Notes under the pieces: model-generated
What the model was told of the DNA's origin: nothing
The model's input: the letters and a program-made list of their open reading frames with translations, nothing else
Databases searched by the model: none
In this document: positions 25,761 through 35,982 of the stretch, in pieces
How the letters are laid out: every line of letters begins with the position of its first letter
How positions within the stretch are numbered: the first letter of the stretch is position 1
Translations under genes and position numbers: made by a program
Assembly (NCBI GenBank): GCA_021324755.1
Contig: JAJPIL010000007.1
Location: 248,001-312,000, forward strand
Length of the DNA: 64,000 nt
Source of the DNA: Pseudomonadota bacterium
Lineage (GTDB): Bacteria > Desulfobacterota > Binatia > Binatales > Binataceae
Direction: 5' to 3'

Positions 25761-27403
25761 TGGACCAAAATCGCCTGTTTTATCGGCGAACCGTACGCCA
25801 ACGAGGAATAGTCGTTATTGATTGAGCTACCGCTGCTCATCGTGAGGGTGTCCGCGACTATAATCGTGTAGGCCGCGTCAGCTCCCGAAGAGTACTGAAG
25901 CGAAGTTGTAGGGAAGTAAAGCGCGCCCTCGAAAGTACCGTTAGCTCCTGTGTTCATTATGCTTGGAGGCCCGCCGACTCCCACGCTTCGGTCCTGGAAG
26001 AACAGAATCCCGGCAAGTGGCCCCGACGTAGGCGCAGTCAGAAAAATCTTTGAACCCGTAGCAAGGTCGATCCCTTGATAAGGATAAGATGACCCGTTTT
26101 GGGTGTTGTAGAAAGTTACCCCACTACCCGTTAAGGTTCCTCCCGAGCATACGGTCATTCCCCCGCCTTCCAAAACGTAGGTTCCTGACCCGAGCACGAG
26201 AGAACTTCCACTAGAGACTGCGATCCCACCTTCAATCACATAGTTACCGCTGCCAAGGCTCGCATTCGCTCCAGTCGAGATGAGGAGCGCTCCCGCCCTA
26301 CAATTTGAGCTCGCCAGCGGCCCCTGAATAAAGTAGTTGCCGGCACCAAGAGTGGCGCTTGCAGCGGTAGAGACGGTTAATCCTCCTTGAATGTAATAAC
26401 TGCCGCTACCCAAATTGATCTGAGCTGAACTCGATACGGTAATCCCACCCTGGATGGTGTAGTTGCCAGGATTGAGGGTCGCGACGCTTGCGCCGGAGAC
26501 GACCAGACCACCTGCGAGTGTGTAGTTGCCCGAAGCGAACGTCAGGTTGCTGTTCCCACTCACCCTGATGGTCGTGGTGTAGGTACATGGCGTGATCTGC
26601 TTTTGCTGGCTTCCGGCGAGAACAAAGCCCGGCTGGCTACAACTCGAGGTACTCGGGTTTGGATTCTCGTTGCTGAAGCTAGGCGGTGCCAGACTCGCCA
26701 AAGGATCGGCTACCGGCGCGATCGGATAATGGGTATTCGCAGGCAAAGGTCCCTCGGGTGCAGAACTGCCAAGTCCAATCCAGGGCGCCGTGATATCGCC
26801 CCCGGTGCTAAGCTCCAGGGCCTGATTGCTTGCCGAGTTGACAATGATACCACAGCGACTGTCCAGACTTGCGCCTGTATTGACTGTCAGCGCTCCGGCA
26901 GCCGAAGGATCGAGGATAAACACGCAGCTGCGGTTATTGCCAACCTCAGCGATCGCCGTAGCGGCAAGCGGTAACGAGTCGATTCCGAAAGCCCGCATGA
27001 AAAAGGTCGGCTGATTCAGCGCCACGACTGCTTGGACGTACTGAGAGCCAGCGTACTGGCCGCTCGTCGGCTGGTTCAGGCTGACCGAAACGCCGTTTAC
27101 CCCGTTGGTGAAACCGTTGAGCGAGGCGCTGTTCAGTCCAGCACTCTGCCAATCCTGCCCTTCACTCAGCGCCCAAGCAGCTGCGATCGCTGCGCTATCG
27201 GCCGCATTCTGCAGCAGCGCCTTCTCATGCTGTATGTAACCGACGTCGATAGCCAACGCGGTAAGCCCCACAAGCGCAAGCATCCCCACCGCAACCACTA
27301 TTACTACCTGACCCGCCTGCGAGCTGCGCTCGAAAATCCAGTCCTTCTCGCGCTTCTTTGACTGCTTTGTCAATGAGGAAACCTGCCAACGCGCGCAATC
27401 CAT
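25757..27403 (-). CDS. TadG-like protein with a beta-solenoid repeat
   Basis: A 548-residue protein. Residues about 29-52 form the TadG-type helix (SQAGQVVIVVAVGMLALVGL) followed by AIDVGYIQHEKALLQNAADS, the TadG/Flp-like signature, then a von-Willebrand-independent linker domain with a NNRSCVFILDPSAAG block. From about residue 275 to 420 there are six 21-residue repeats with the pattern GNYTIQGGITVSSSAQINLG, predicting a stacked beta-solenoid. The C-terminal part (GILFFQDRSVG, FEGALYFPTTSLQYS) is found in the same class of TadG-like proteins. It is first in a three-gene operon. Confidence 0.75.
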   Translation of the reverse strand: MDCARWQVSSLTKQSKKREKDWIFERSSQAGQVVIVVAVGMLALVGLTALAIDVGYIQHEKALLQNAADSAAIAAAWALSEGQDWQSAGLNSASLNGFTNGVNGVSVSLNQPTSGQYAGSQYVQAVVALNQPTFFMRAFGIDSLPLAATAIAEVGNNRSCVFILDPSAAGALTVNTGASLDSRCGIIVNSASNQALELSTGGDITAPWIGLGSSAPEGPLPANTHYPIAPVADPLASLAPPSFSNENPNPSTSSCSQPGFVLAGSQQKQITPCTYTTTIRVSGNSNLTFASGNYTLAGGLVVSGASVATLNPGNYTIQGGITVSSSAQINLGSGSYYIQGGLTVSTAASATLGAGNYFIQGPLASSNCRAGALLISTGANASLGSGNYVIEGGIAVSSGSSLVLGSGTYVLEGGGMTVCSGGTLTGSGVTFYNTQNGSSYPYQGIDLATGSKIFLTAPTSGPLAGILFFQDRSVGVGGPPSIMNTGANGTFEGALYFPTTSLQYSSGADAAYTIIVADTLTMSSGSSINNDYSSLAYGSPIKQAILVQ

Positions 27404-27937
27404 ATTTCGTCAATGGTGCATTCTGCATGCCAAAGCCTCGCCTCAAAATAGCTAACAAGTGGCCACTTAATCTCGACTAAGCTACTTCGAGCCCGGCCGC
27501 TTTAGCTTTAGTGTTTCGCATCGCTACATTCCCAAATCACACGTTCTTCAACTCCGAAAGACGTGATAATTGCCAGACCGCAAACGTTACGGCTACAGTT
27601 CTTTGCGCGGCTTGTGCAATGCGACTTTTGACTCACTGGCTGGGTTCAGACGCTCTCCCGTTTACGCAGAACGAAAGCTTTGAAGCAACTCGCCGACGGA
27701 TGAAATCACTGAACTGAGCCTAAAAAAAGAGGGACAACAAACATCAGGCGGAACCGTTTCTTAGCAACGGTCATCGAGCGCGATCGCCTTGGTAACCAGC
27801 GCATCAGGGTGTAACGAGGACTCGGAATACTAACTGTGACTCGGCACTTAAGCTAAACCGAGGTGGTAGCATAACCTAGATTGTGCTATTCATTTAAGCG
27901 ACGTGCGCATGGAAAACTCGGTTCGGGAAAGAGTAAT
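27404..27937. other. Intergenic region upstream of the TadG-like operon and a lipoprotein gene
   Basis: About 530 bases between divergent genes. It should contain two promoters. A 68-codon plus-strand frame at 27511-27717 has no recognisable motif and weak start context. I see no RNA structure, repeat or attachment site. Confidence 0.35.
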
Positions 27938-28366
27938 ATGCGTGTTTTGAAAGCCGTCGCGCTTGCCCTGGTAGTCGCGGCGTGTTGGGGTTGTTCGGCC
28001 TATAAACAGTACGAGTTCAATAAAAAGCTTGAGCAGGCCAAGCAAACTGAGGCGATGCTGAGCGCTGCGGGCTTCGTTATGGTGCCTGCAGAGTCGGAGC
28101 AGCAGAAGAAAGTGCTGGCCTCCCTACCACCGCTCACGATTAGCCATTATCCCAGTAGAAAAGGAATGGTGTTTTGGTACTCCGATCCGTACAATTGCAA
28201 ATGCGTCTTCAGGGGAGATCAAAACGCGTTCAATCGTTACCAGCAAATTTTGATTCAGAAGCAAATGGTGGACGAAGCACAACAGGCCGCCCTACTGAAT
28301 GAGGAAGCTGCACAGGAAAACCAGATGATGATGCTGAATTCTTTTAGTCCGTTCTTCTTTCCCTGA
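27938..28366 (+). CDS. Small lipoprotein with coiled-coil tail
   Basis: A 142-residue protein from the ATG at 27938 (GGGAAAGAG upstream; the frame is open from 27881). The signal peptide ends VAACWGC. The mature chain starts SAYKQYEFNKKLEQAKQTEA, a likely amphipathic helix, followed by GFVMVPAESEQQKKVLASLP and MVFWYSDPYNCKCVF, which is a conserved-looking compact segment with two Cys, and a Gln/Glu/Met-rich C-terminal helix. I do not recognise a named family. It is convergent with hpnI. Confidence 0.65.
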   Translation: MRVLKAVALALVVAACWGCSAYKQYEFNKKLEQAKQTEAMLSAAGFVMVPAESEQQKKVLASLPPLTISHYPSRKGMVFWYSDPYNCKCVFRGDQNAFNRYQQILIQKQMVDEAQQAALLNEEAAQENQMMMLNSFSPFFFP

Positions 28367-28438
28367 TTCGCACCAATGCGTAGCGGAAGGAGAGCCGCTT
28401 CCCACGCTCGACTGCAGTTATAAGGCGCTACGTTTGGT

Positions 28439-29590
28439 CTAAGCTACCTCCTGCATCTTGCCGTCAGCCGTCAGAATCCGCTGTTTTCCGCCCCATTCCA
28501 CCTTGTTCCCCATAAAGCTCGCGGCCCAAATTCCAACCAGCAAAAGGTCTTTAAACGCAACCAGTAACAGGTCCTTAAAACTTAGCGGAAGTCTAAAAAC
28601 GACGCGGATCATCCACGCCGCCATCGCGATCCGCATTGCAAGGACGACTGAGAAAAGCTTAATTGCAAAAAGGTTTGCACCCGAAAACAGACACAGCAGT
28701 GCCCAAAACGGACCGTTAATAAGAATCCGCCCGCAACTAATGGGGCGGATTCTGCGGTCGACACGCCAACCGCGCAGCTGGTGGCCCCAAAACTCCGCTA
28801 AAGTTCTCTCCTCCGTGACCATCGTCACGACAGCGCTCGAGACCTTCACTTCGAGGCCCGATGCGGCGACCTTACGCCCAAGCATGAGATCGTCGCCAAA
28901 ACAGTCCTTGATGTCGCTCAGCCCGCCTATCGCGTCAAAGACGCGTTTTTTAACCGCGATGCACGAAGCGTAAGCGTGGCGTACCCGCTCGAAATATTTC
29001 GACAGAATCGCTAGCGGCGCAAAATCGGTGTTAATAAACAGCGCTTCCAGGCGCGCCCCTAAAAGTGGGTAAGCGGGTCTGGCGCAGTAGATTGAGGTTA
29101 CGAGCCCAACACGGTCATCAGCATACAACTCGCTCACCACGCGGCGCACATGATCGCGCTCCACGCGTCCGTCGGCGTCGATCATCATAACTACGTCGGC
29201 GTGGGGCGCACGCTCGAGCATCCACATAAGCTTTCCCACCTTGGGATTGCCCGTGGGATACTGGCCGAAAGTACAAATCAAGTCGCTTGCAGGGAACTCA
29301 GCCTTGATAGCGTGCACTATCCGAGCCGAACCGTCGGTCTCACTGGTAGCGCCAAGGACAATTCTTCTGTTCGGGTAATCGACCGCGAGCAAGTTTCGCA
29401 CGTTATCAACCATCTGCTCGCTGAAGCCGTGGAGTGGCCTCAGTATAAGAACGCTCGGCGCTAAGCTTGGAAGCGGACCGGGTGGCCTGCGGCTTTCCCG
29501 CGCAAAGCGAAGGCCGGCGACCATCGCCGAGATATAGTAACCCAGGGAGCTGTAAACGAAGAACAAAGCTAGGCTGTGAAAATGGCGCAT
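28439..29590 (-). CDS. hpnI: Hopanoid glycosyltransferase HpnI (GT family 21)
   Basis: A 383-residue membrane glycosyltransferase from the ATG at 29590. An N-terminal helix is followed by a GT2-fold domain: VLILRPLHGFSEQM, the donor-site Asp in MMIDADGRV, the acceptor Asp region FGDDLMLGRKV, and HQLRGWRVDRR (the Q/RxxRW-type motif). Two or three C-terminal membrane helices follow. HpnI adds N-acetylglucosamine to bacteriohopanetetrol in hopanoid side-chain synthesis. It is divergent from hpnK across 84 bases. Residues near 337-352 contain a duplicated FKDLLLV segment from a 24-base tandem repeat. Confidence 0.88.
   Translation of the reverse strand: MRHFHSLALFFVYSSLGYYISAMVAGLRFARESRRPPGPLPSLAPSVLILRPLHGFSEQMVDNVRNLLAVDYPNRRIVLGATSETDGSARIVHAIKAEFPASDLICTFGQYPTGNPKVGKLMWMLERAPHADVVMMIDADGRVERDHVRRVVSELYADDRVGLVTSIYCARPAYPLLGARLEALFINTDFAPLAILSKYFERVRHAYASCIAVKKRVFDAIGGLSDIKDCFGDDLMLGRKVAASGLEVKVSSAVVTMVTEERTLAEFWGHQLRGWRVDRRIRPISCGRILINGPFWALLCLFSGANLFAIKLFSVVLAMRIAMAAWMIRVVFRLPLSFKDLLLVAFKDLLLVGIWAASFMGNKVEWGGKQRILTADGKMQEVA
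28534..28581 (+). repeat. 24-base imperfect tandem duplication inside hpnI
   Basis: Units 28534-28557 and 28558-28581 match at 19 of 24 positions and encode the repeated FKDLLLV in a C-terminal hydrophobic region of HpnI. The duplication keeps the frame. Confidence 0.8.
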
Positions 29591-29674
29591 AAGACGATGC
29601 TCTTGCAAAACTGGTAGCTGTTTTCCACACTTTGAAGCCGACCGCGGCCAAAGACAAAATTTTGGACCGAGCTT

Positions 29675-30583
29675 ATGGCGGCACAGCCAACAACTCCTTC
29701 ATCGAACAAAATCACGTTGAGTGGTAAAGAATTAGTTGTCAATGGGGACGATTTTGGCCTTTCGCCCGAAATTAACGCGGCGATTCTTCGCGCCCATACC
29801 GAGGGCGTGCTGACGAGCGCGAGCCTGATGGTTTCTGCCAGCGCGAGCGAACAGGCGGTAGCGATTGCGAAGCAGTTCCCCACGCTCGACGTTGGCCTCC
29901 ACCTGGTCCTATGCGATGGGACTAGCTGCCTTCCGCCTGAGCGACTGTACGGCTTGGTCGACAGTGCGGGTCGCTTCGCAAATCACGAGATTCCAGCAGG
30001 ATTCCGATATCTGTTCCATCCTCGTTCACGAGCCGCCTTGCGCGACGAGTGCCGCGCCCAAATCGAAACCCACCTCGCCAAAGTAGGTTCCCTCTCCCAT
30101 ATCGACGGCCATCGCAATCTTCATCTTCACCCACAGGTGATCGATATTCTCGCCGAGCTGGCGCCTGAGTATCGCGTACCTTACGTTCGGCTGGTACGGG
30201 AGCCGCTGAGCGTAACTATTCGTTTAGCTCGAGATCGGCTCGCAGGCAAGTTTATCGACGCCGTTTTCTTTCGCGTGTTGTCTATTCATGCGCGTCGCAG
30301 GCTTGCGCGTTCGGGCGTCAAATTCGCCGACCAGATCTTCGGATTTCTCCAGACAGGACGTCTGGACGAGGCTTACGTGTGCAGCGTTCTGCGCAGCCTT
30401 CGCTCCGGCACTGTCACTGAATTCTACTTTCATCCAACCTGCCCCATGGCTAACGGCTGTGCCCACGGGCCGGCAGAGCGTTGCGAAACGAAAATTTTGA
30501 CCAGCAAAAAAGTAGCCGACACGATCATCAGTGAGAGGATAAGCCTGACTAATTTCGCCGCACTGGCGAAAGCGCGAGCGTGA
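29675..30583 (+). CDS. hpnK: Hopanoid deacetylase HpnK (YdjC/ChbG family)
   Basis: A 302-residue protein. The catalytic core has LVVNGDDFGLSPEINAAI (Asp pair), VGLHLVLCDG (His), HIDGHRNLHLHPQV (His cluster) and TEFYFHPTCP, all typical of YdjC/ChbG metal-dependent deacetylases. In the hopanoid pathway HpnK removes the acetyl group from N-acetylglucosaminyl-bacteriohopanetetrol, after HpnI. The divergent arrangement with hpnI suggests shared control. HpnJ, the radical SAM enzyme that contracts the ring, is not in the window, so the product may stay as glucosaminyl-hopanoid or HpnJ may lie elsewhere. Confidence 0.88.
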   Translation: MAAQPTTPSSNKITLSGKELVVNGDDFGLSPEINAAILRAHTEGVLTSASLMVSASASEQAVAIAKQFPTLDVGLHLVLCDGTSCLPPERLYGLVDSAGRFANHEIPAGFRYLFHPRSRAALRDECRAQIETHLAKVGSLSHIDGHRNLHLHPQVIDILAELAPEYRVPYVRLVREPLSVTIRLARDRLAGKFIDAVFFRVLSIHARRRLARSGVKFADQIFGFLQTGRLDEAYVCSVLRSLRSGTVTEFYFHPTCPMANGCAHGPAERCETKILTSKKVADTIISERISLTNFAALAKARA

Positions 30584-30608
30584 GCCGACACGGACAGAGC
30601 TGCGAAGT

Positions 30609-31565
30609 TTACAACAGAGACCGCTTCGAAGCTTTTCCCATACGACTTGCGAACCAGCGAAAGGTAACTTCAAGCCCCTTACGCAGCGACGTTGAGGGAT
30701 GAAACCCTATAAGGTCACGCGCTTTGTCGTAGCTTGCAAAGCTGCGCTCGAGCTCCCCAGGTCGCTTCGGTTGAAAATCGATCGGGTGGTCTGGTTTTCT
30801 CGCCATCAACCGTAACGTGTGCGCGAGCTCGAGGATACTTGTCTCGCGACCAGTAGCCAGATGCAGTATCGTGCCGGGCTCCAGCTCGGCCGACAAAGCT
30901 TGACAGATTCCGGTGCACAGGTCTTCCACGAACAAAAAGTCGCGCGTAGCCGAACCGTCGCCGTAGATCACCATCGGCCGATTCTCTAGCAACGCGCTAA
31001 TGAAGCTCGGAATCACGCTACGTTTCAGATGGGAGTACGGGCCGTAAACGTTTGCGAATCTAAGGCAAACGGTCTTAAGCCCGTAGCTTGCTCCAAAAGC
31101 ATGGCAGTAAGCTTCCGCGCACAGTTTGCTCGCTCCGTAAGGAGATACGGGCTTGGGCAAGGATTGCTCCGTTATAGGTGGTTCGGCGACTCCAACGACG
31201 GCACCGGCTGACGAGGCAAAAACGAATTTTTCGATATTGCGCTCCTTACACAGGTGAAGCAAACGTACGGTGCCAGCTACATTAACTTCGAAGTTCTCGA
31301 GAACTTGCATGACAGAGTCGACTACCGAGCCGTAGGCAGCAAGATGGACCACATGTTTTACGTCCTTGTCAAGAGCCGAAGCAACTGCATCAGCGTTGCG
31401 CACATCGCCTTCTACCACCTCTACGCGAAGCCCCGAAAGGTTTTCTCTGTCACCCTTTACGAAATTATCGAGCACCCGGACTCGAACGCCCAAAGCAAGT
31501 AATCTTCTAACCAGGTTGGCTCCGATAAATCCCGCGCCACCTGTCACGAGCACTACATCTGCCAT
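30609..31565 (-). CDS. NAD-dependent epimerase/dehydratase (UDP-sugar epimerase type)
   Basis: A 318-residue short-chain dehydrogenase fold. Rossmann motif VTGGAGFIGANLVRRLLALG at residues 6-25, catalytic Ser-Ala-Gly region FASSAGAVVG, YGASKLCAEAYCHAFG with Tyr and Lys of YxxxK, and RFANVYGPYSHLKRSVIPSF. The spacing resembles UDP-glucose 4-epimerase and related UDP-sugar enzymes, but the exact substrate is uncertain. It follows sqdB by 43 bases on the minus strand, so the two nucleotide-sugar genes are probably one transcript. Confidence 0.85.
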   Translation of the reverse strand: MADVVLVTGGAGFIGANLVRRLLALGVRVRVLDNFVKGDRENLSGLRVEVVEGDVRNADAVASALDKDVKHVVHLAAYGSVVDSVMQVLENFEVNVAGTVRLLHLCKERNIEKFVFASSAGAVVGVAEPPITEQSLPKPVSPYGASKLCAEAYCHAFGASYGLKTVCLRFANVYGPYSHLKRSVIPSFISALLENRPMVIYGDGSATRDFLFVEDLCTGICQALSAELEPGTILHLATGRETSILELAHTLRLMARKPDHPIDFQPKRPGELERSFASYDKARDLIGFHPSTSLRKGLEVTFRWFASRMGKASKRSLL

Positions 31566-31608
31566 TTTTTACTCCCAAGCCCTTGGCAAAAAGCGCACGC
31601 CGGACGCG

Positions 31609-32823
<1,215 letters not shown>

Positions 32824-32896
32824 TCAACGCCCTCCATCCCGGCCGTCGTGGCTCAGTTCTTAAATGGAAAACTGTAGCGTTAAGCGTCGATTGCGG

Positions 32897-34192
32897 TCAA
32901 AAGGGATAATTCACGCCAGAGAAAAATTGCATTCCGTTGGCGCTATAGCCTATGTCGACATAGCCTACGACGTAAGGTAGGGCGAGCGCCCGAAAGCCCA
33001 TGCCGCCGGCGGGGTGAAGGTTAGAGACAGGGTTGTCCCAAACTCCCTGAAACACCTGGCCGAAGTCGAAAAATGGGGCGAGTTCCAGAATGCCGTGGGT
33101 ATCGAATAGGTCGCGCTCGTACACTCTGGTTCTGAGCTCTACGCTACCTGCAAACACATTGGGGTCGATAAACCGCCCAGCTCCATAACCACGCCATGTG
33201 ACACTGTCGCTGAGGGGCAGGGCAAGTAGGCTACTTTCTCCACTGCCATCACCTCCAAGCCAGCTCATCACCCAAAAAGGCACGTCGGAGCCGGTCGGCA
33301 AGTAGCGAGCGTACAGTTGAAAGGCAGCAATCAGCCACTTTGTCAGGGCAACATATCGGCGAACATCGACGCCGTATTCAGCATACGTGAAGGAACTCAA
33401 AAAACTCTTGTCTGCGCCGCCCACAAAAAGCGAAAACAAACCGCCACGAGTAGGTATTTGAAGGGAATTTCGCGTGTCGTACGCAAGAAACAAGCGCGTG
33501 CGAACGAGGCTTCCCCCTCCAAGCCCATCGAGCGTCGGGAACACGTCGCCCGTGAACGGAAGAGCAGGAAGAGCGCCGTGCCCGATCCGCACAAACCACG
33601 GCTCGACAGCCAAGGCAAGCTGCCATTGCGACGTTATGTTCAGGTCGAAAATCGTTTCCAAATAAAGCTGTTCGAAAGCATAGTTTGTTTGGCTCGCAAA
33701 ATTCGACTCATTACCCAGACCCAAGAATCGGTAGGTTGGATCGCGCTGGAACAAGAAGTGACCTTCAAAGGACCACCAGTCTTGGTGCGTCATCCCACTG
33801 GCGTAGTCGAACTCTGCGTGCGCGGCGTCTGCCCTCTGGCCGCCGGCAATTCCAAACCACTGCACATCGCTGGACGGATATGCTAAATAACGCAGCGTCC
33901 CACCTGGCCCAACGATCGTGTTGTAGTTTAAGTCCGGCGCAAAGATCCTAGTGATTTGATGGTTGGCGTCGGTTTCTAGAAAAACTGTCAGCAGTCCGAT
34001 CGTCGTGCCGCCTACTGGGTCGGTCGCGACCTCCGGAACTGGAATAAAAGGCCACGTCGTCGGACTAGACCAGGAACTCGGGTTAAACCATTTGTTCGGA
34101 TCGAACAAATCCGCTGACGCCTGATGTTTGACGCAACAAACTAGTTCCAGAGCAAACAGCAAGCAGAGCGCAAGCCTTTTTACGATCGCCAT
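32897..34192 (-). CDS. Outer-membrane beta-barrel, BamA/surface-antigen-like without POTRA domains
   Basis: A 431-residue protein from the internal ATG at 34192 that gives a signal peptide (VKRLALCLLFALELVCC...ASA). It consists of alternating hydrophobic strands, contains FLAYDTRNSLQIPTRGGLFS and VTWRGYGAGRFIDPNVFAGS (an RGY loop as in the BamA/Omp85 L6 region), and ends FFSGVNYPF with C-terminal Phe. No POTRA repeats are seen ahead of the barrel. It may be a small Omp85-type or patatin-linked surface-antigen barrel. It follows sqdB on the same strand, which fits envelope biogenesis. Confidence 0.7.
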   Translation of the reverse strand: MAIVKRLALCLLFALELVCCVKHQASADLFDPNKWFNPSSWSSPTTWPFIPVPEVATDPVGGTTIGLLTVFLETDANHQITRIFAPDLNYNTIVGPGGTLRYLAYPSSDVQWFGIAGGQRADAAHAEFDYASGMTHQDWWSFEGHFLFQRDPTYRFLGLGNESNFASQTNYAFEQLYLETIFDLNITSQWQLALAVEPWFVRIGHGALPALPFTGDVFPTLDGLGGGSLVRTRLFLAYDTRNSLQIPTRGGLFSLFVGGADKSFLSSFTYAEYGVDVRRYVALTKWLIAAFQLYARYLPTGSDVPFWVMSWLGGDGSGESSLLALPLSDSVTWRGYGAGRFIDPNVFAGSVELRTRVYERDLFDTHGILELAPFFDFGQVFQGVWDNPVSNLHPAGGMGFRALALPYVVGYVDIGYSANGMQFFSGVNYPF

Positions 34193-34644
34193 CTTAAGTC
34201 TCGGTTCACAAGTCTCGCAGGTGGACCCGAAAGGCATCAACGACTTTAAAGCATAGGGTCTTCACGCTTGGTGTCTAAATAAGTCACAGCCATCTTACCG
34301 CCCGAACTAAACAGCGCGCATTCCGGCTAAAAGCCATTACCTGGGCTTGTTTTTGAGCACGGCTGGCCATGCAAGTTAAACAATCGCTTTTAGCACAAAA
34401 CACTCTAGCCTATTCCGCTTTGGGGCTACGCGCGTGTCACTCGCGAGTTTTGCGATTGGACCGAAAACCTGAATGCTCGATTTGACAGCGCCCTGGTTTC
34501 CGTTTTCGGTTTACTCTCGATCGCGTATGGCTACACCGCCCGATGTCTTCGCCGAAGCGCGATGCGTCAGACCAAAGCTAGTTTTATGCTAAAGCTTCCG
34601 TGAATTACCACCTCGGACAGAACGAAAAGACTCCAAAGGGCTCA
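34193..34644. other. Intergenic region, nothing recognised
   Basis: About 450 bases between two minus-strand genes. It contains the likely promoter of the beta-barrel gene. No gene, repeat, or clear terminator could be named. Confidence 0.35.
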
Positions 34645-35886
34645 TTACTTGGAGAACTCTAGCCAAAAGACGCTCAATGCTATGGTAAGCAGCGTGATTG
34701 GTAATCCGACGCGCAAGTAGTCATAAAATGTGATCCTCACTCCTTGGGAGCGAGCGTTTTCAAGCACGATAAGGTTTGCGATCGAGCCAAGCACCGTTAG
34801 ATTGCCGGCGTAAGTGCTAGCGCTGGCAAGTAGAAGCGCTGCCGAAGTCGGATGGCCAAGATAGCCAAAAACGGGTTTGAAGAGCAATACTGCGGGGACG
34901 TTGCTAACCAAGTTTGACAGGACCGTCGTGACCGCAGCAAGAACAACGGGATCGCGCAAACGATCGATGCCCACTAGTTTTATCAGGTGCTCCTGAAAGC
35001 CGGTCTTTTCCGCAGCCGCGACAATCACGAAAAGCCCCGCAAACATCACGAGCAAGGGCCAGTCGATTTCTCGATAAACCCGCTGCGGATTGAGCCGCCG
35101 GGTCACGAGCAAAACGGCCGCAGCGGACAGTGCCACCAACGCTGTTGGAAAGCCGCTTATAAAGCCCACGATCGCACCTATCGCGACGACCACCGACTTC
35201 GCCGCCATTCCCTTGTTGAGACGCACGGGAGGTCGTCTCGCCTTGCGTGTTGGGCCAGCGACAACCTGCAGTTCTCTTTTGTATACCGCAGCGATAACCG
35301 CGTAAGCTACGAGCAAACCCAGCACCGCAGCAGGAGCCAACCGAGAAGCGAACTCGGCGTAACCTACTTTAGCGAATCCGGCCACGATCATGTTTTGCGG
35401 ATTCCCTGTAATCGTTGCCGCGCTTCCGATGTTACTTGCGGTTGCAAGCCCGAGTAGAAGTGGAACTGGATTGACGCCGCTTGCCGCAGCAGCCTCGATT
35501 ATAACGGGCGTCAGCACTACGCACACCACGTCGTTAATGAAGAACGCCGCCAGTGCGCCCGCCGTGAGGATCGTCAGACCCAGCATCGCGAAGCCCGACA
35601 ATTGCCTAGCAAAAAGCCGCGCCGCCAGCCATCTGAAGACCCCCGAAAGCCTCAGATTTGCCACGACTATCATCATCCCAAAGAGCAGAGCTATCGTTGA
35701 GAAGTCAACGGCGTCGACAGCCTCGTGGCCTGTTATGGCGCCGGAGATCAGCATGGCAACCGCGCCGATCAAAGCAACGCCTGGGCGGTCAACCTTCAGT
35801 TTGGGCAGTCGACCTCCAGCCAAAGCTAAGTACGTGACGGCGAAAATAGATAAAGTTAAAGTTGTTCGCGGACTCAGCGCATGCAT
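34645..35886 (-). CDS. ArsB/NhaD/SLC13-type anion permease
   Basis: A 413-residue membrane protein with about 10-11 hydrophobic helices. The duplicated motifs GLATASNIGSAATITGNPQN (about residues 145-165) and a similar helix-break in the second half (ASASTYAGNLTVLGSIANLI) are typical of the ion-transporter superfamily including ArsB, CitM and SLC13 carriers. Substrate cannot be fixed; arsenite, dicarboxylates, sulfate or Na+/H+ exchange are all possible. No ars regulator is adjacent. The next genes upstream are the two-component pair. Confidence 0.8.
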   Translation of the reverse strand: MHALSPRTTLTLSIFAVTYLALAGGRLPKLKVDRPGVALIGAVAMLISGAITGHEAVDAVDFSTIALLFGMMIVVANLRLSGVFRWLAARLFARQLSGFAMLGLTILTAGALAAFFINDVVCVVLTPVIIEAAAASGVNPVPLLLGLATASNIGSAATITGNPQNMIVAGFAKVGYAEFASRLAPAAVLGLLVAYAVIAAVYKRELQVVAGPTRKARRPPVRLNKGMAAKSVVVAIGAIVGFISGFPTALVALSAAAVLLVTRRLNPQRVYREIDWPLLVMFAGLFVIVAAAEKTGFQEHLIKLVGIDRLRDPVVLAAVTTVLSNLVSNVPAVLLFKPVFGYLGHPTSAALLLASASTYAGNLTVLGSIANLIVLENARSQGVRITFYDYLRVGLPITLLTIALSVFWLEFSK

Positions 35887-35982
35887 AGCCGGGTACTCAA
35901 GGCCAAGCGCGGGTGCAAGACGCTTCTAAGCCTTGTTTGCCTCACGTTAAACGATTTGCCGCTGGGTAAGAGACGCGCGGCA

